A stretch of DNA of 64,000 nucleotides. Origin: JAHTBL01 sp038532735. GTDB lineage: Bacteria > Pseudomonadota > Alphaproteobacteria > Rhodobacterales > Rhodobacteraceae. The notes under the pieces were generated by a model, which was not told the DNA's origin, did no database searches, and worked only from the letters and a program-made list of their open reading frames with translations. The translations under genes were made by a program, and so were the position numbers. Positions 8,355 through 16,956 of the stretch are shown piece after piece. The DNA lies in NCBI GenBank assembly GCA_038532735.1, contig JBCBAC010000009.1, positions 53,132 to 117,131 on the forward strand, read 5' to 3'. Each line of letters opens with the position of its first letter. Position 1 is the first letter of the stretch.

Positions 8355-10471
8355 TGCGGTTTTTCATCATCCTTCTTCTGGTGCTTCTGCCCGGTTTCGT
8401 CAGCGCACAAGGCATTGCCACGCTGATCGCTGATGATGTTCAGGTCTTTCCAGACAACACGCTCGTCGCCGAAGGCAATGTCGAAGCGCTCTATGATGGC
8501 CAACGCCTGCGGGCGAGCCGGATCACCTACAGTCAGGCGGATGATCTTCTGACAATTGAAGGGCCGATCACCTTCCAACAGGACGACTCGCTTTTAGTAT
8601 TGGCCGATCAAGGCGAAATGGACCCACGGTTCGAAAACGGAATCCTGCGCGGCGCTCGTATGGTGCTGGATCAGCGATTGCAGATTTCATCCAACCAGAT
8701 CAATCGGGCCGAGGGGCGCTATACGCAAAGCTATCAAACGACAGTCTCCTCCTGTCAGGTCTGTGCGAAAAATCCAACCCCGCTGTGGAGCATCCGGTCC
8801 ACGCGCGTCACCCATGATGAGCTAGAAAAGCAAATCTACTTCGACAACGCGCGGCTGCGCGTCTTTGATGTTCCGGTTTTCTATCTTCCCCGTCTGCGCG
8901 TGCCTGACCCAACTCTTGTTCGGGCTCGAGGCTTCCTGACACCTTCCATTCGGTCCACCTCCAGCATCGGGACGGGGCTGCGTACGCCTTACTTCATCCC
9001 GCTCGGCGATCATGCAGACGTAACGCTGACACCCCTCATCACGGAACGCTCCCGAACGCTGGAGCTGCGCTACAGGCAAGCCTTCCGGTCGGGCAGCATC
9101 TCTGGTGTCGGTGCGCTGAGTTCAGATGATCTTGACGAAGGCGAAGATGGCTTGCGCGGATATTTCTTCGGTAGCGGGGCATTTCGGCTACCATCCGAAA
9201 TCGTGCTGACTTTCGATGTCGAAACAGTCAGCGATCCAGAGTATCTGCGTCAATACGGTTTCACGAGCAAAGATCGTCTCAGCAGCCATATCGGGCTGTC
9301 GCGGTATCGCCGGGATGAACTGGCCGTCGCGCGCATCACCAATTTCGAAACCCTACGCAACGATGAGCGCAACGAGACCCAACCAACAATCCTGACCGAA
9401 ATCGATTATGAACGCCGGTTTTTCCCGAAAGCCATCGGCGGTGAATTGACGCTGCGCTTTGACGCGATGGGCTTTTACCGAGAGTCCGAGCAGATCAGCG
9501 TGGGGCGCGATGTGAACCGTGTCAGCGGGCGGCTGTCTTATGAGCGCGATTGGATCACGCCATTTGGCCTTTTGACCGAAGCGGCGATTTCACTGAACTA
9601 TGACAGCTACCGGATCGAAGGCGAAGATGATGAGCTTTTCGACGACGAAGTCACACAACTGACCCCCTATGCGGGTCTGGAATTTCGCCTCCCCCTCGCG
9701 CGCAGCGGCCAATCTGGCGGGCGGCACGTGATTGAGCCCATTGCGCAATTCGTCTGGAGCCAAGATAGCAGTGACCCTGTGCCCAATGAAGACAGCACAC
9801 GATCTGAATTGGATGAAGGCAACCTTTTCTCGTTCAACCGTTTCTCTGGCACGGATCAGTATGAACAAGGCGCCCGGGCCACGCTGGCCTTGGGCTACAC
9901 ACGCTTTGATCCCAATGGATGGTCGCTAGGTGTCACGGTCGGGCGTAGCTATCGCGACGAAGATCTGGGCCAATTCACGGAAACTAGCGGGCTGCGCGGG
10001 CAGCAATCCGACTGGCTGACAGCGATCCGTTATGACAGCGGTGACAGGCTCAGCCTGATTGCTCGCGGCTTAATGGATGATAATTTTAACTTCAATCGTG
10101 CAGAAGTGCGTGCGGACTGGGACGGATCACGTTTTGATCTAGGCACGTCCTACATATGGCAGGATGAAGACGAAGCCGAAGACCGGGACGAAGCGGTGTC
10201 CGAATGGACAGTCGACACCCGCTACCGGCTTGCACGACACTGGATCACTGATCTGGATTGGCGCTATGATTTTGCAGCCGATCAAGCATCGCGGGCTCGG
10301 ATTGGACTGACCTATCGCAACGAATGTGTCACACTGGGAGTTGCGGCGACGCGTCGTTTTGCTTACTCGGATAGTTCAGACGATGAGACAACTTTCGACT
10401 TCTCTGTGGGGCTGAATGGGTTCGGCACAAGCAGAGGCCAAAGCGGCTACGCAAGAAGCTGCATAAAATGA
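8354..10471 (+). CDS. lptD: LPS-assembly protein LptD
   Basis: A 705-residue outer-membrane LPS translocon subunit. It has a signal peptide (MRFFIILLLVLLPGFVSAQG), a periplasmic OstA/LptA-like domain (about residues 20-130, with VAEGNVEALYDGQRLRA), and a large C-terminal barrel full of amphipathic strands. Cysteines sit in SSCQVCAKNP near residue 130, in NECVTLG near 660 and in ARSCIK at the end; these could form the disulfides that link the two domains. It overlaps the lptG stop by ATGA. A longer reading starting inside lptG was rejected because it would bury the signal peptide. Confidence 0.94.
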   Translation: MRFFIILLLVLLPGFVSAQGIATLIADDVQVFPDNTLVAEGNVEALYDGQRLRASRITYSQADDLLTIEGPITFQQDDSLLVLADQGEMDPRFENGILRGARMVLDQRLQISSNQINRAEGRYTQSYQTTVSSCQVCAKNPTPLWSIRSTRVTHDELEKQIYFDNARLRVFDVPVFYLPRLRVPDPTLVRARGFLTPSIRSTSSIGTGLRTPYFIPLGDHADVTLTPLITERSRTLELRYRQAFRSGSISGVGALSSDDLDEGEDGLRGYFFGSGAFRLPSEIVLTFDVETVSDPEYLRQYGFTSKDRLSSHIGLSRYRRDELAVARITNFETLRNDERNETQPTILTEIDYERRFFPKAIGGELTLRFDAMGFYRESEQISVGRDVNRVSGRLSYERDWITPFGLLTEAAISLNYDSYRIEGEDDELFDDEVTQLTPYAGLEFRLPLARSGQSGGRHVIEPIAQFVWSQDSSDPVPNEDSTRSELDEGNLFSFNRFSGTDQYEQGARATLALGYTRFDPNGWSLGVTVGRSYRDEDLGQFTETSGLRGQQSDWLTAIRYDSGDRLSLIARGLMDDNFNFNRAEVRADWDGSRFDLGTSYIWQDEDEAEDRDEAVSEWTVDTRYRLARHWITDLDWRYDFAADQASRARIGLTYRNECVTLGVAATRRFAYSDSSDDETTFDFSVGLNGFGTSRGQSGYARSCIK

Positions 10472-10491
10472 AAAGAGGAAAGAGCTGAGAC

Positions 10492-11703
10492 ATGACCCTG
10501 TCGCGCCTGTTCATCTGCCTGTGCCTGAGCTTTGGCCTGGCACTGTCTGCCACGGCCCAAAGCGCCTTTTCTCCGGTGATCAAGGTCAACGACCGGGCGA
10601 TCACACAATATGAGCTCGATCAGCGGATTCTGTTTCTGACGTTGCTCCGCTCCCCCGGCAATCTGGAGGAGTTGGCCGAAGAGCAATTGATCGACGACCG
10701 GCTGCGCCTTGATGCTGTGGCTGCTGCGGGTATCCAGCTGACTGAAGAGCAAATCGAAGGCGGCATGGCCGAGTTCGCGGGTCGCGCCAATCTTGAGCTG
10801 GAGCAGTTCGTGCAGGCCATCGCGCAAGGTGGCGTTGACCGTTCCACATTCCGCGACTTCGTCCGCGCCGGTCTGGGTTGGCGGGAATTGTCGCGCGCCC
10901 GGTTCGCGCCGCGCGCTCAAGTGACCGAGGCCGAAGTGGACCGCGCCATCAAGGCAGGCTCCTCCGATGGCGGTATCCGTGTGCTTTTGAACGAGATCAT
11001 CCTGCCCAACACGCCGCAAACCGCCGCGCAAACCCAGCGCCGGGTCGAGGACATCCAGCGCATCGACTCTGTGGCAGCGTTTCAATCGGCCGCGCGCCGC
11101 TTCTCCGTCTCCGGATCACGCGGGCGCTCTGGCCAGCTTGACTGGCTTCCGCTGGGCAACCTGCCACCGCAAATCCGCCAGATCGTGTTGGGCCTGAAAC
11201 CGGGCGAGGTCAGCCCGGCCATCCCGATCCCTAATGCGATCATCTTCTTCCAGCTGCGCGATATTGAGGAAACCGAAGCCGCACCTGTTGAATTCGCCGC
11301 TATCGAATACGCCGCATACTACATTGCTGGTGGCCGCTCTGCTGCAGGTCTTGCCACCGCTGAACGCGTGCGCGCCGAGGTGGACACATGCGACGATCTT
11401 TACGGTGTGGCCAAAGGCCAGCCCGAAGAAGTATTGGAGCGTGGCGCGCTGCCCCCGTCCGAGATCCCGCAAGACATCGCGGTCGAGTTGGCCAAGCTCG
11501 ACGATGGTGAGGTTTCCACGGCATTGACCCGCGCCGGTGGGGAAACGCTGGTCTTTCTGATGATGTGCGGCCGTACGCCTGTTCTGGGCGAAGACGTGGA
11601 CCGCGAAAGCGTGCGCTCTGCGCTCTTCAATCGCCGGGTTGAGAGCTTTGCCAATAACTTCCTCGACGAGCTGCGCGCAGAAGCGGTGATCGAATATCAA
11701 TGA
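10492..11703 (+). CDS. surA: SurA-like periplasmic peptidyl-prolyl isomerase/chaperone
   Basis: A 403-residue exported protein with a signal peptide ending in ATAQS. It has an N-terminal SurA chaperone domain (VIKVNDRAITQYELDQRI) and one recognisable parvulin domain (about 165-265, with FSVSGSRGRSGQLDWLPLGNL and LKPGEVSPAI). A second, degenerate parvulin-like segment follows (QPEEVLERGALPPSEIPQ). SurA guides outer-membrane proteins, including LptD, to the BAM complex, which fits the position right after lptD. The ATG overlap with pdxA shows continued translation of the operon. Confidence 0.9.
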   Translation: MTLSRLFICLCLSFGLALSATAQSAFSPVIKVNDRAITQYELDQRILFLTLLRSPGNLEELAEEQLIDDRLRLDAVAAAGIQLTEEQIEGGMAEFAGRANLELEQFVQAIAQGGVDRSTFRDFVRAGLGWRELSRARFAPRAQVTEAEVDRAIKAGSSDGGIRVLLNEIILPNTPQTAAQTQRRVEDIQRIDSVAAFQSAARRFSVSGSRGRSGQLDWLPLGNLPPQIRQIVLGLKPGEVSPAIPIPNAIIFFQLRDIEETEAAPVEFAAIEYAAYYIAGGRSAAGLATAERVRAEVDTCDDLYGVAKGQPEEVLERGALPPSEIPQDIAVELAKLDDGEVSTALTRAGGETLVFLMMCGRTPVLGEDVDRESVRSALFNRRVESFANNFLDELRAEAVIEYQ

Positions 11704-12668
11704 CACCCGCCCTGCCCATCGCGCTCAGCTGCGGTGAGCCTGCGGGTATTGGTCCCGAAATCGCAATGAAAGCCTGGGCCGCTCTGAAAGAGCGCGTGCC
11801 GTTTTTCTATATTGGTGATCCGGCGCATCTGGACGGGCCGGTCACGGTCATCGCGGACCCGGCGGAGGCGCTGATCGCCGCTGCAGACGCCCTGCCCGTT
11901 CTCCCCCTGCCCTTTGAAGGTGCGCGCAGCCCTGGCCTGCCGCAACCCGCGCAGGCCCAAAGCGTCATCGACGCCATCGCGCGCGGCGTCGAGCTGGTGC
12001 AAACCGGACAGGCCTCGGCCCTCACAACCTGTCCGATCCACAAGAAAGCCCTGCAGGACGGTGCAGGCTTCGCCTATCCGGGACACACGGAGTATCTGGC
12101 ATCTCTCGGTGGGGTCGACAGCGTCGTGATGATGCTGGCCTGTGATGAGTTGCGCGTTGTCCCGGCGACAATCCATATCGCGCTTAAGGACGTGCCTCAG
12201 CATCTGAGCGCGGCCAGCCTGACTGATACGATCCTCATCACGCACGCCGCGCTGCGCCGGGATTTCGGCATCGAGGCGCCGCGCATCGCTGTGGCGGGTC
12301 TGAACCCTCATGCCGGTGAAGGCGGCGCAATGGGTCTGGAAGAGATTGAGCTGATCGCCCCGACCCTGGATGCCTTGCGCTCTGAAGGGCTAGACCTCAT
12401 CGGCCCCCTTTCCGCCGACACGATGTTTCACAAGCGCGCACGGGAGGGCTATGACGCCGCGATTGCGATGTATCACGATCAAGCTCTGATCCCGATCAAG
12501 ACCATCGACTTTGACCGCGGCGTGAACGTGACGCTGGGCCTGCCGTTTATCCGCACCTCGCCTGATCATGGCACCGCATTTGATATCGCAGGCACAGGCA
12601 CGGCGGACCCAACCTCCCTCATCGAAGCGCTCAAAATGGCGCAGCGCATGGCCGAGGCGCGTGGATGA
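11700..12668 (+). CDS. pdxA: 4-hydroxythreonine-4-phosphate dehydrogenase
   Basis: A 322-residue PdxA. It oxidises 4-phosphohydroxy-L-threonine in the DXP-dependent vitamin B6 pathway. Visible hallmarks are CGEPAGIGPEIAMKAW at the N-terminus, the metal-binding histidines in PGHTEYL and GLNPHAGEGG, MYHDQALIPIK, and the terminal TSPDHGTAFDIAG. Overlaps with surA and rsmA (ATGA at both ends) place it inside the operon. The surA-pdxA-rsmA order is widely conserved in proteobacteria. Confidence 0.97.
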   Translation: MTPALPIALSCGEPAGIGPEIAMKAWAALKERVPFFYIGDPAHLDGPVTVIADPAEALIAAADALPVLPLPFEGARSPGLPQPAQAQSVIDAIARGVELVQTGQASALTTCPIHKKALQDGAGFAYPGHTEYLASLGGVDSVVMMLACDELRVVPATIHIALKDVPQHLSAASLTDTILITHAALRRDFGIEAPRIAVAGLNPHAGEGGAMGLEEIELIAPTLDALRSEGLDLIGPLSADTMFHKRAREGYDAAIAMYHDQALIPIKTIDFDRGVNVTLGLPFIRTSPDHGTAFDIAGTGTADPTSLIEALKMAQRMAEARG

Positions 12669-13504
12669 GCGCGATCGACACCCTGCCCCCGCTGCGCGAG
12701 GTCATCGCGACCCATGACCTGCGGGCCAAGAAGTCGCTGGGGCAGAACTTCCTGCTCGACCTGAACCTGACTGCAAAGATTGCGCGGCAGGCAGGCGATC
12801 TGAACGCCTGCGACGTGCTGGAGATCGGACCGGGTCCGGGCGGGCTTACCCGCGGCTTGCTGGCCGAAGGCGCGCGGCGCGTGCTCGCCGTCGAGAAAGA
12901 CGCGCGCTGTTTGCCCGCGCTGGCCGAAATCGCGGAAGCCTATCCCGGACGGCTTGAGGTCATCAATGGCGACGCGCTTGAGATTGACCCTTTGACCCAT
13001 CTCACGCCGCCGATCCGGGTGGCGGCAAACCTGCCTTATAACGTCGGCACCGAATTGCTGGTCCGCTGGCTGACGCCAAAGACCTGGCCGCCTTTCTGGC
13101 AATCGCTCACGCTGATGTTTCAAAAGGAGGTCGCGCAAAGGATCGTCGCGCGGCCGGGCACAAAGGCTTATGGGCGTCTTGCGATTCTAGCACAATGGCG
13201 CACGGAGGCCCGCATCGTCATGGATCTGCCGCCTCAGGCCTTCACACCTGCGCCGAAAGTGCATTCCGCAGTGGTTCATCTGAATGCGCTGGAACAGCCG
13301 AGATACCCCGCCGATGCGGCTGTGCTTTCCCGCGTTGTGGCGGCTGCGTTCAACCAACGCCGCAAAATGCTGCGCGCGTCCTTGAAGGGCGTCGCACCAG
13401 ATATCGAAGACCGGCTAATCGCGGCAGGCATCACGCCCACGCAGCGAGCCGAAGAAATCCCACTCGAAGGGTTTTGCGCTCTGGCTCGAGAGGTCGCGAC
13501 ATAA
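12665..13504 (+). CDS. rsmA: 16S rRNA adenine dimethyltransferase
   Basis: A 279-residue KsgA/RsmA. It dimethylates two adjacent adenines near the 3' end of 16S rRNA during small-subunit maturation. The family start motif KKSLGQNFLLD, the SAM-binding loop LEIGPGPGGLTRGLL and the catalytic NLPYN are all present, with a C-terminal helical domain containing FNQRRKMLR. It is the last gene of the lptF operon; paired hairpins follow at 13552-13595. Confidence 0.97.
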   Translation: MSAIDTLPPLREVIATHDLRAKKSLGQNFLLDLNLTAKIARQAGDLNACDVLEIGPGPGGLTRGLLAEGARRVLAVEKDARCLPALAEIAEAYPGRLEVINGDALEIDPLTHLTPPIRVAANLPYNVGTELLVRWLTPKTWPPFWQSLTLMFQKEVAQRIVARPGTKAYGRLAILAQWRTEARIVMDLPPQAFTPAPKVHSAVVHLNALEQPRYPADAAVLSRVVAAAFNQRRKMLRASLKGVAPDIEDRLIAAGITPTQRAEEIPLEGFCALAREVAT

Positions 13505-13551
13505 AAAAAGCGCGCAGGCCCTGCCAACACGCTTTCAATTGATCCGAGGCC

Positions 13552-13595
13552 AAAACTCTTCAAAAGAGTTTTGAAAAAGTCTTCTGAAGACTTTT
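13552..13595. terminator. Two tandem hairpins between convergent rsmA and DUF4167 genes
   Basis: The first hairpin is AAAACTCTT-CAA-AAGAGTTTT at 13552-13572, a perfect 9-bp stem. The second is AAAAGTCTTC-T-GAAGACTTTT at 13575-13595, a 10-bp palindrome around one base. Both stems end in runs of A or T, so they can act as terminators on either strand. The second overlaps the stop codon of the minus-strand DUF4167 gene. Confidence 0.8.
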
Positions 13596-14145
13596 ACTCC
13601 GCAGCCTCGGGCGCATCGCTTTCGGGCGCTTTCGGCTTGCGGGGTTTTCGTGCACGCTTAGGCTTTTCGGCCTGCGGTTCCGCGGCAATGATCTGTGCCT
13701 CGGGCGTCTCAACCAATCCGCCGTTATTGTCATGCACATCCGGTTGCGGGGCTGAGCCAGGATCGCCGTTGCTGGCCTCTTCCTGCTCCTGCTGGCGCTG
13801 TTTGCGCTGCTCTTCACGCTCGCGGTCGCGTTCACGCTGCGCCTGCTGGCGCTCTTGCTGTTCGCGTTCCTGCTGCTCGCGGCGGGCTTCCTGCTCGCGC
13901 AGGGCCTCGCCCAGCATTCGGGTATAATGCTCTGCGTGCTGCTGAAAATTCTCAGCCGCCACGCGGTCATTGCTGAGCGTCGCGTCGCGGGCCAGCTGGT
14001 TGTATTTATCGATGATCTGCTGTGGCGTGCCGCGCACTTTGCCTTCGGGGCCAGAACTGTCGAACACGCGATTGACAACGTTGCCAACCTGCCGATTGTT
14101 GTTGCGGTTCCCTTTGGACCGCGACCGGGACTTCGATGATCTCAT
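13594..14145 (-). CDS. DUF4167 domain protein
   Basis: A 183-residue cytoplasmic protein. The N-terminal third carries the DUF4167 domain: a basic start (MRSSKSRSRSKGNRNNNRQ), then VFDSSGPEGKVRGTPQQI and the helix QHAEHYTRML. The middle is a highly charged Gln-Glu-Arg region of about 45 residues that should form a single helix or coiled coil. The tail is Ala/Lys/Pro-rich. The domain is common and unstudied in alphaproteobacteria; RNA binding is only a guess from the basic start. The ATG at 14145 was preferred because it begins the conserved basic segment. Confidence 0.85.
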   Translation of the reverse strand: MRSSKSRSRSKGNRNNNRQVGNVVNRVFDSSGPEGKVRGTPQQIIDKYNQLARDATLSNDRVAAENFQQHAEHYTRMLGEALREQEARREQQEREQQERQQAQRERDREREEQRKQRQQEQEEASNGDPGSAPQPDVHDNNGGLVETPEAQIIAAEPQAEKPKRARKPRKPKAPESDAPEAAE

Positions 14146-14346
14146 TTGATAGACGTCCAACCTTTTGTTGGCTTTCGCTCTGCCTCTGCTGAAAATGCAG
14201 TATGCGGTGCGATGTTTTGGCAATTGATCGGGGGGAGCGATACCGGCTCCGCCGCTGCGATATGCAAGTTAAAAACACGCGAGCGCAAAGGGAGCAAGTA
14301 AAAAGCATCATGCGCGAGCATAAATTCGCCAAATCGGGTCCGTTTG

Positions 14347-14366
14347 GGGTCTTTTGTTAAAGACCC
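14347..14366 (-). terminator. Hairpin just downstream of prmC
   Basis: GGGTCTTT-TGTT-AAAGACCC forms a perfect 8-bp stem with a 4-base loop, immediately after the prmC stop on the minus strand. The trailing U-tract is short, so it may be a weak terminator. The rest of 14146-14342 shows no coding potential and presumably holds the DUF4167 promoter. Confidence 0.6.
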
Positions 14367-14367
14367 T

Positions 14368-15171
14368 TTAAGCTTTGCGCCCGCTCACAACCCTGTCGCG
14401 CCCATCGAGATCAGGAGAGGTGCTGATCTTCTCAAAACCCGCTTCGCGCATCAAATCGCTCACCGCCTCTGCTTGGGTTGGCCCGATTTCAACCATCAGA
14501 CGCCCGTCTGGGGCCAGATAGTCAGCGGCCTCCGCAGTGATCATGCGATAGGCGTCCAGCCCATCGCCTCCGGGGGTCAGGGCAATCTCGGGGTCATAGA
14601 GACGAACCTCAGGCGTCAGCCCATCCATCTCGTCCGCGGCAATATAGGGCGGGTTGGAGACGATCAGATCAAAGCGCCCGTCGATCGCCGCAAACCAGTC
14701 AGAGCACTGCCAAACCACGCGCGCCGAAAGGCCTAGCGCGTCGGCATTGCGCCGCGCCACGTTCAGGGCAGCTTCTGAGATATCCGCTCCGACCCCGCTC
14801 GCCTCCGCGCGCTCACCCAAAAGCGACAGAAGGATGCAGCCCGACCCGGTGCCAAGGTCCAGAACCCGCTTGAACGGCGCACGCAGAGCCTGTTCAATCA
14901 GCGTCTCGGTCTCGGGACGCGGATCAAGCACATCGTCATTGACCAGAAAGTCATGCTTCCAAAAGGCGCGCTGCCCGATCAGTTTCGACACCGGGCGCCC
15001 GGCCGCGCGTGCTTTTGCAAGCCGGGCAAAGTCCTGCGCGATCTCATCCGGCAAGACGTCGTCGAGTCGCACAGAGACGGAAGCGCGCCCGATGCCCCAG
15101 GCATGAGCCAGAAGGATCATCGCGTCGCGCGCGTTGATGCCCGACTTCGCCAACGCCTTGCGGGCGGTCAC
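14368..15171 (-). CDS. prmC: Release factor glutamine methyltransferase
   Basis: A 267-residue PrmC/HemK. It methylates the Gln of the GGQ motif in release factors 1 and 2. It has an N-terminal helical domain, the SAM-binding motif LDLGTGSGCILLSLL and the catalytic NPPYI. Its start overlaps the stop of prfA by four bases, so enzyme and substrate are made from one message, a widespread arrangement. Confidence 0.95.
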   Translation of the reverse strand: MTARKALAKSGINARDAMILLAHAWGIGRASVSVRLDDVLPDEIAQDFARLAKARAAGRPVSKLIGQRAFWKHDFLVNDDVLDPRPETETLIEQALRAPFKRVLDLGTGSGCILLSLLGERAEASGVGADISEAALNVARRNADALGLSARVVWQCSDWFAAIDGRFDLIVSNPPYIAADEMDGLTPEVRLYDPEIALTPGGDGLDAYRMITAEAADYLAPDGRLMVEIGPTQAEAVSDLMREAGFEKISTSPDLDGRDRVVSGRKA

Positions 15172-16220
15172 GACATCTCTGCCAGCTGGCTGGCCTGATC
15201 CTCTGCCGTGAGCGCGTCGATGATCTCGTCCAGATCGCCCTGCATCACCTGATCCAGCTTATAAAGCGTCAGGTTGATCCGGTGATCGGTCATGCGCCCT
15301 TGCGGGAAGTTATAGGTGCGGATTCGCTCAGAACGATCCCCACTGCCCACTTGGCTTTTACGATCTTCGGAGCGTTCGCTGTCTACGCGCTGGCGTTCCA
15401 GATCATAGAGCCGGGTCTTGAGCACCTGCATCGCGATCTCGCGATTGCGGTGCTGCGATTTCTCCGACGAGGTCACAACGATACCCGACGGGATATGGGT
15501 GATGCGAACCGCGGAATCGGTTGTGTTCACATGCTGCCCGCCCGAGCCGCTCGCCCGCATCGTGTCGATCCGGATGTCGCCGGGATCAATTTGGATATCG
15601 ACATCCTCGGCCTCCGGCAGGACGGCAACGGTCGCGGCAGAGGTGTGGATACGCCCACCGCTTTCCGTGGTTGGCACACGCTGCACCCGGTGCACGCCGC
15701 TCTCATACTTGAGCCGCGCAAACACGTTCTCTCCGGTGATGTTGGCCACGACTTCCTTGATACCGCCCAGCTCTGTCTCGCTCAGCTCCATCACGGTGAA
15801 CTTCCAGCCGCGCGTCTCTGCATAGCGCTGATACATCCGCAGCAAATCACCAGCGAAGAGAGAGGCCTCGTCGCCCCCCGTCCCCGGCCTGATCTCGATC
15901 ATCGCAGGCTTGGCGTCTGCGGCATCTTTGGGCAGCAGCGTCAGCCGGATCGAATGCTCCGCCTCGGGCAAGCGCGCCTTGAGGCCTGGCAATTCTTCTT
16001 CCGCCAATTCTTTCATTTCGGGATCGGCCAGCATCGCCTCGGCCTCGTCAATATCCGAGACAAGCTGCATATAAGCCTCGACCTCTTCCACGACGGGTTT
16101 AAGGTCGGAGTATTCCTTGGCCAAAGCGGCGATGTCCTCGCCCACAGCCCCATCAGCCATCTTGGCCTCCAGAAACTGGAAGCGCTGTCGGATTTGATCA
16201 AGTTTTTCAAAAGGAACCAT
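15168..16220 (-). CDS. prfA: Peptide chain release factor 1
   Basis: A 350-residue class I release factor. Domain 3 carries the peptidyl-hydrolysis motif in GSGGQHVNTTDSAVRI, preceded by RPGTGGDEASLFAGDLLRMY and VQRVPTTESGGRIHTSAATV. The length and the absence of an RF2-type programmed frameshift favour RF1, which reads UAA and UAG. It is translationally coupled to prmC. It diverges from a small secreted-protein gene across 61 bases. Confidence 0.96.
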   Translation of the reverse strand: MVPFEKLDQIRQRFQFLEAKMADGAVGEDIAALAKEYSDLKPVVEEVEAYMQLVSDIDEAEAMLADPEMKELAEEELPGLKARLPEAEHSIRLTLLPKDAADAKPAMIEIRPGTGGDEASLFAGDLLRMYQRYAETRGWKFTVMELSETELGGIKEVVANITGENVFARLKYESGVHRVQRVPTTESGGRIHTSAATVAVLPEAEDVDIQIDPGDIRIDTMRASGSGGQHVNTTDSAVRITHIPSGIVVTSSEKSQHRNREIAMQVLKTRLYDLERQRVDSERSEDRKSQVGSGDRSERIRTYNFPQGRMTDHRINLTLYKLDQVMQGDLDEIIDALTAEDQASQLAEMS

Positions 16221-16281
16221 GGGCTTGCTTCCCCTATGACAACAATTTGGTCAAGACCGCAAACCGTGGTAACTTTCGGTT

Positions 16282-16563
16282 ATGAAACATTTTGCGACAC
16301 TCCTGATCCTGATGACCACCCCCGCGATGGCCGATGTCACGAGCGGTGGTAAAACGGTGGATTGTTATTGCACCGACCAAGGCGGCGCGCGCATCGAGCT
16401 AGGCGAGCAGATTTGCCTTCAAGTCGATGGGCGCATGTTCACGGCGCAATGTCAGATGTCCTTGAATTCGCCCATGTGGCGCGAAGTGAATGAGGGATGC
16501 CTTAGCTCATCCCTCTCCCAGAGCGTCCAGCCAACGGGTGACACGGGCGGCGTTGACTCCTAG
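16282..16563 (+). CDS. Small exported Cys-containing protein of unknown function
   Basis: A 93-residue protein with a clear signal peptide (MKHFATLLILMTTPAMA, cleavage before DVTS) and a mature part of about 75 residues with several cysteines (VDCYCTDQG, EQICLQVDG, TAQCQMSL, EGCLSS), so disulfides are likely in the periplasm. I recognise the type from roseobacter genomes but know no function. The 3' end overlaps the convergent DUF1499 gene by 57 bases; the tail after CLSS is low-complexity and may not matter. Confidence 0.7.
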   Translation: MKHFATLLILMTTPAMADVTSGGKTVDCYCTDQGGARIELGEQICLQVDGRMFTAQCQMSLNSPMWREVNEGCLSSSLSQSVQPTGDTGGVDS

Positions 16564-16953
16564 GTCCGAACGACCAAACCGCAGTCGCGCGTGGATCACC
16601 AAGGCGGTGCCGCCGGGCACAGGCGCGGCTTGAACGGTCGTGTAATCGGGAAACCCGATGATGCGCGACCGTGTGATATAGGTCATCCGCCCCTCTTCTG
16701 GGCTCCCTGCCAACCGCTGCGTACGCGGTTCTGCCACCGCGACCGCATCGAAACGCGTCAGAAGATCAACGGGGCTGTCGCTGTAGACAGGGCTTTCCAG
16801 ATCACCGCCCTCGGGGCGCACAAGAAAGTGCCCGATCTGCGGCTGCGGTCGAAGCGGATCAGTGTGCCACGCCTCGCGATTGCTGGGGGCGAGCCGAATG
16901 TAGGCCAGCCCGATCAGGATGGCGACTAGCAGCAAAGACAGAATTAATCTCAT
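16507..16953 (-). CDS. DUF1499 domain protein
   Basis: A 148-residue protein with an N-terminal membrane helix (MRLILSLLLVAILIGLAYI). A DUF1499-like domain follows, with TYITRSRIIGFPDYTTVQA and the terminal segment ARLRFGRSDLGVNAARVTRWLDAL. The helix suggests anchoring in the inner membrane with the domain outside. Family function is unknown. It lies three bases downstream of speB on the same strand. Confidence 0.82.
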   Translation of the reverse strand: MRLILSLLLVAILIGLAYIRLAPSNREAWHTDPLRPQPQIGHFLVRPEGGDLESPVYSDSPVDLLTRFDAVAVAEPRTQRLAGSPEEGRMTYITRSRIIGFPDYTTVQAAPVPGGTALVIHARLRFGRSDLGVNAARVTRWLDALGEG

Positions 16954-16956
16954 CGC

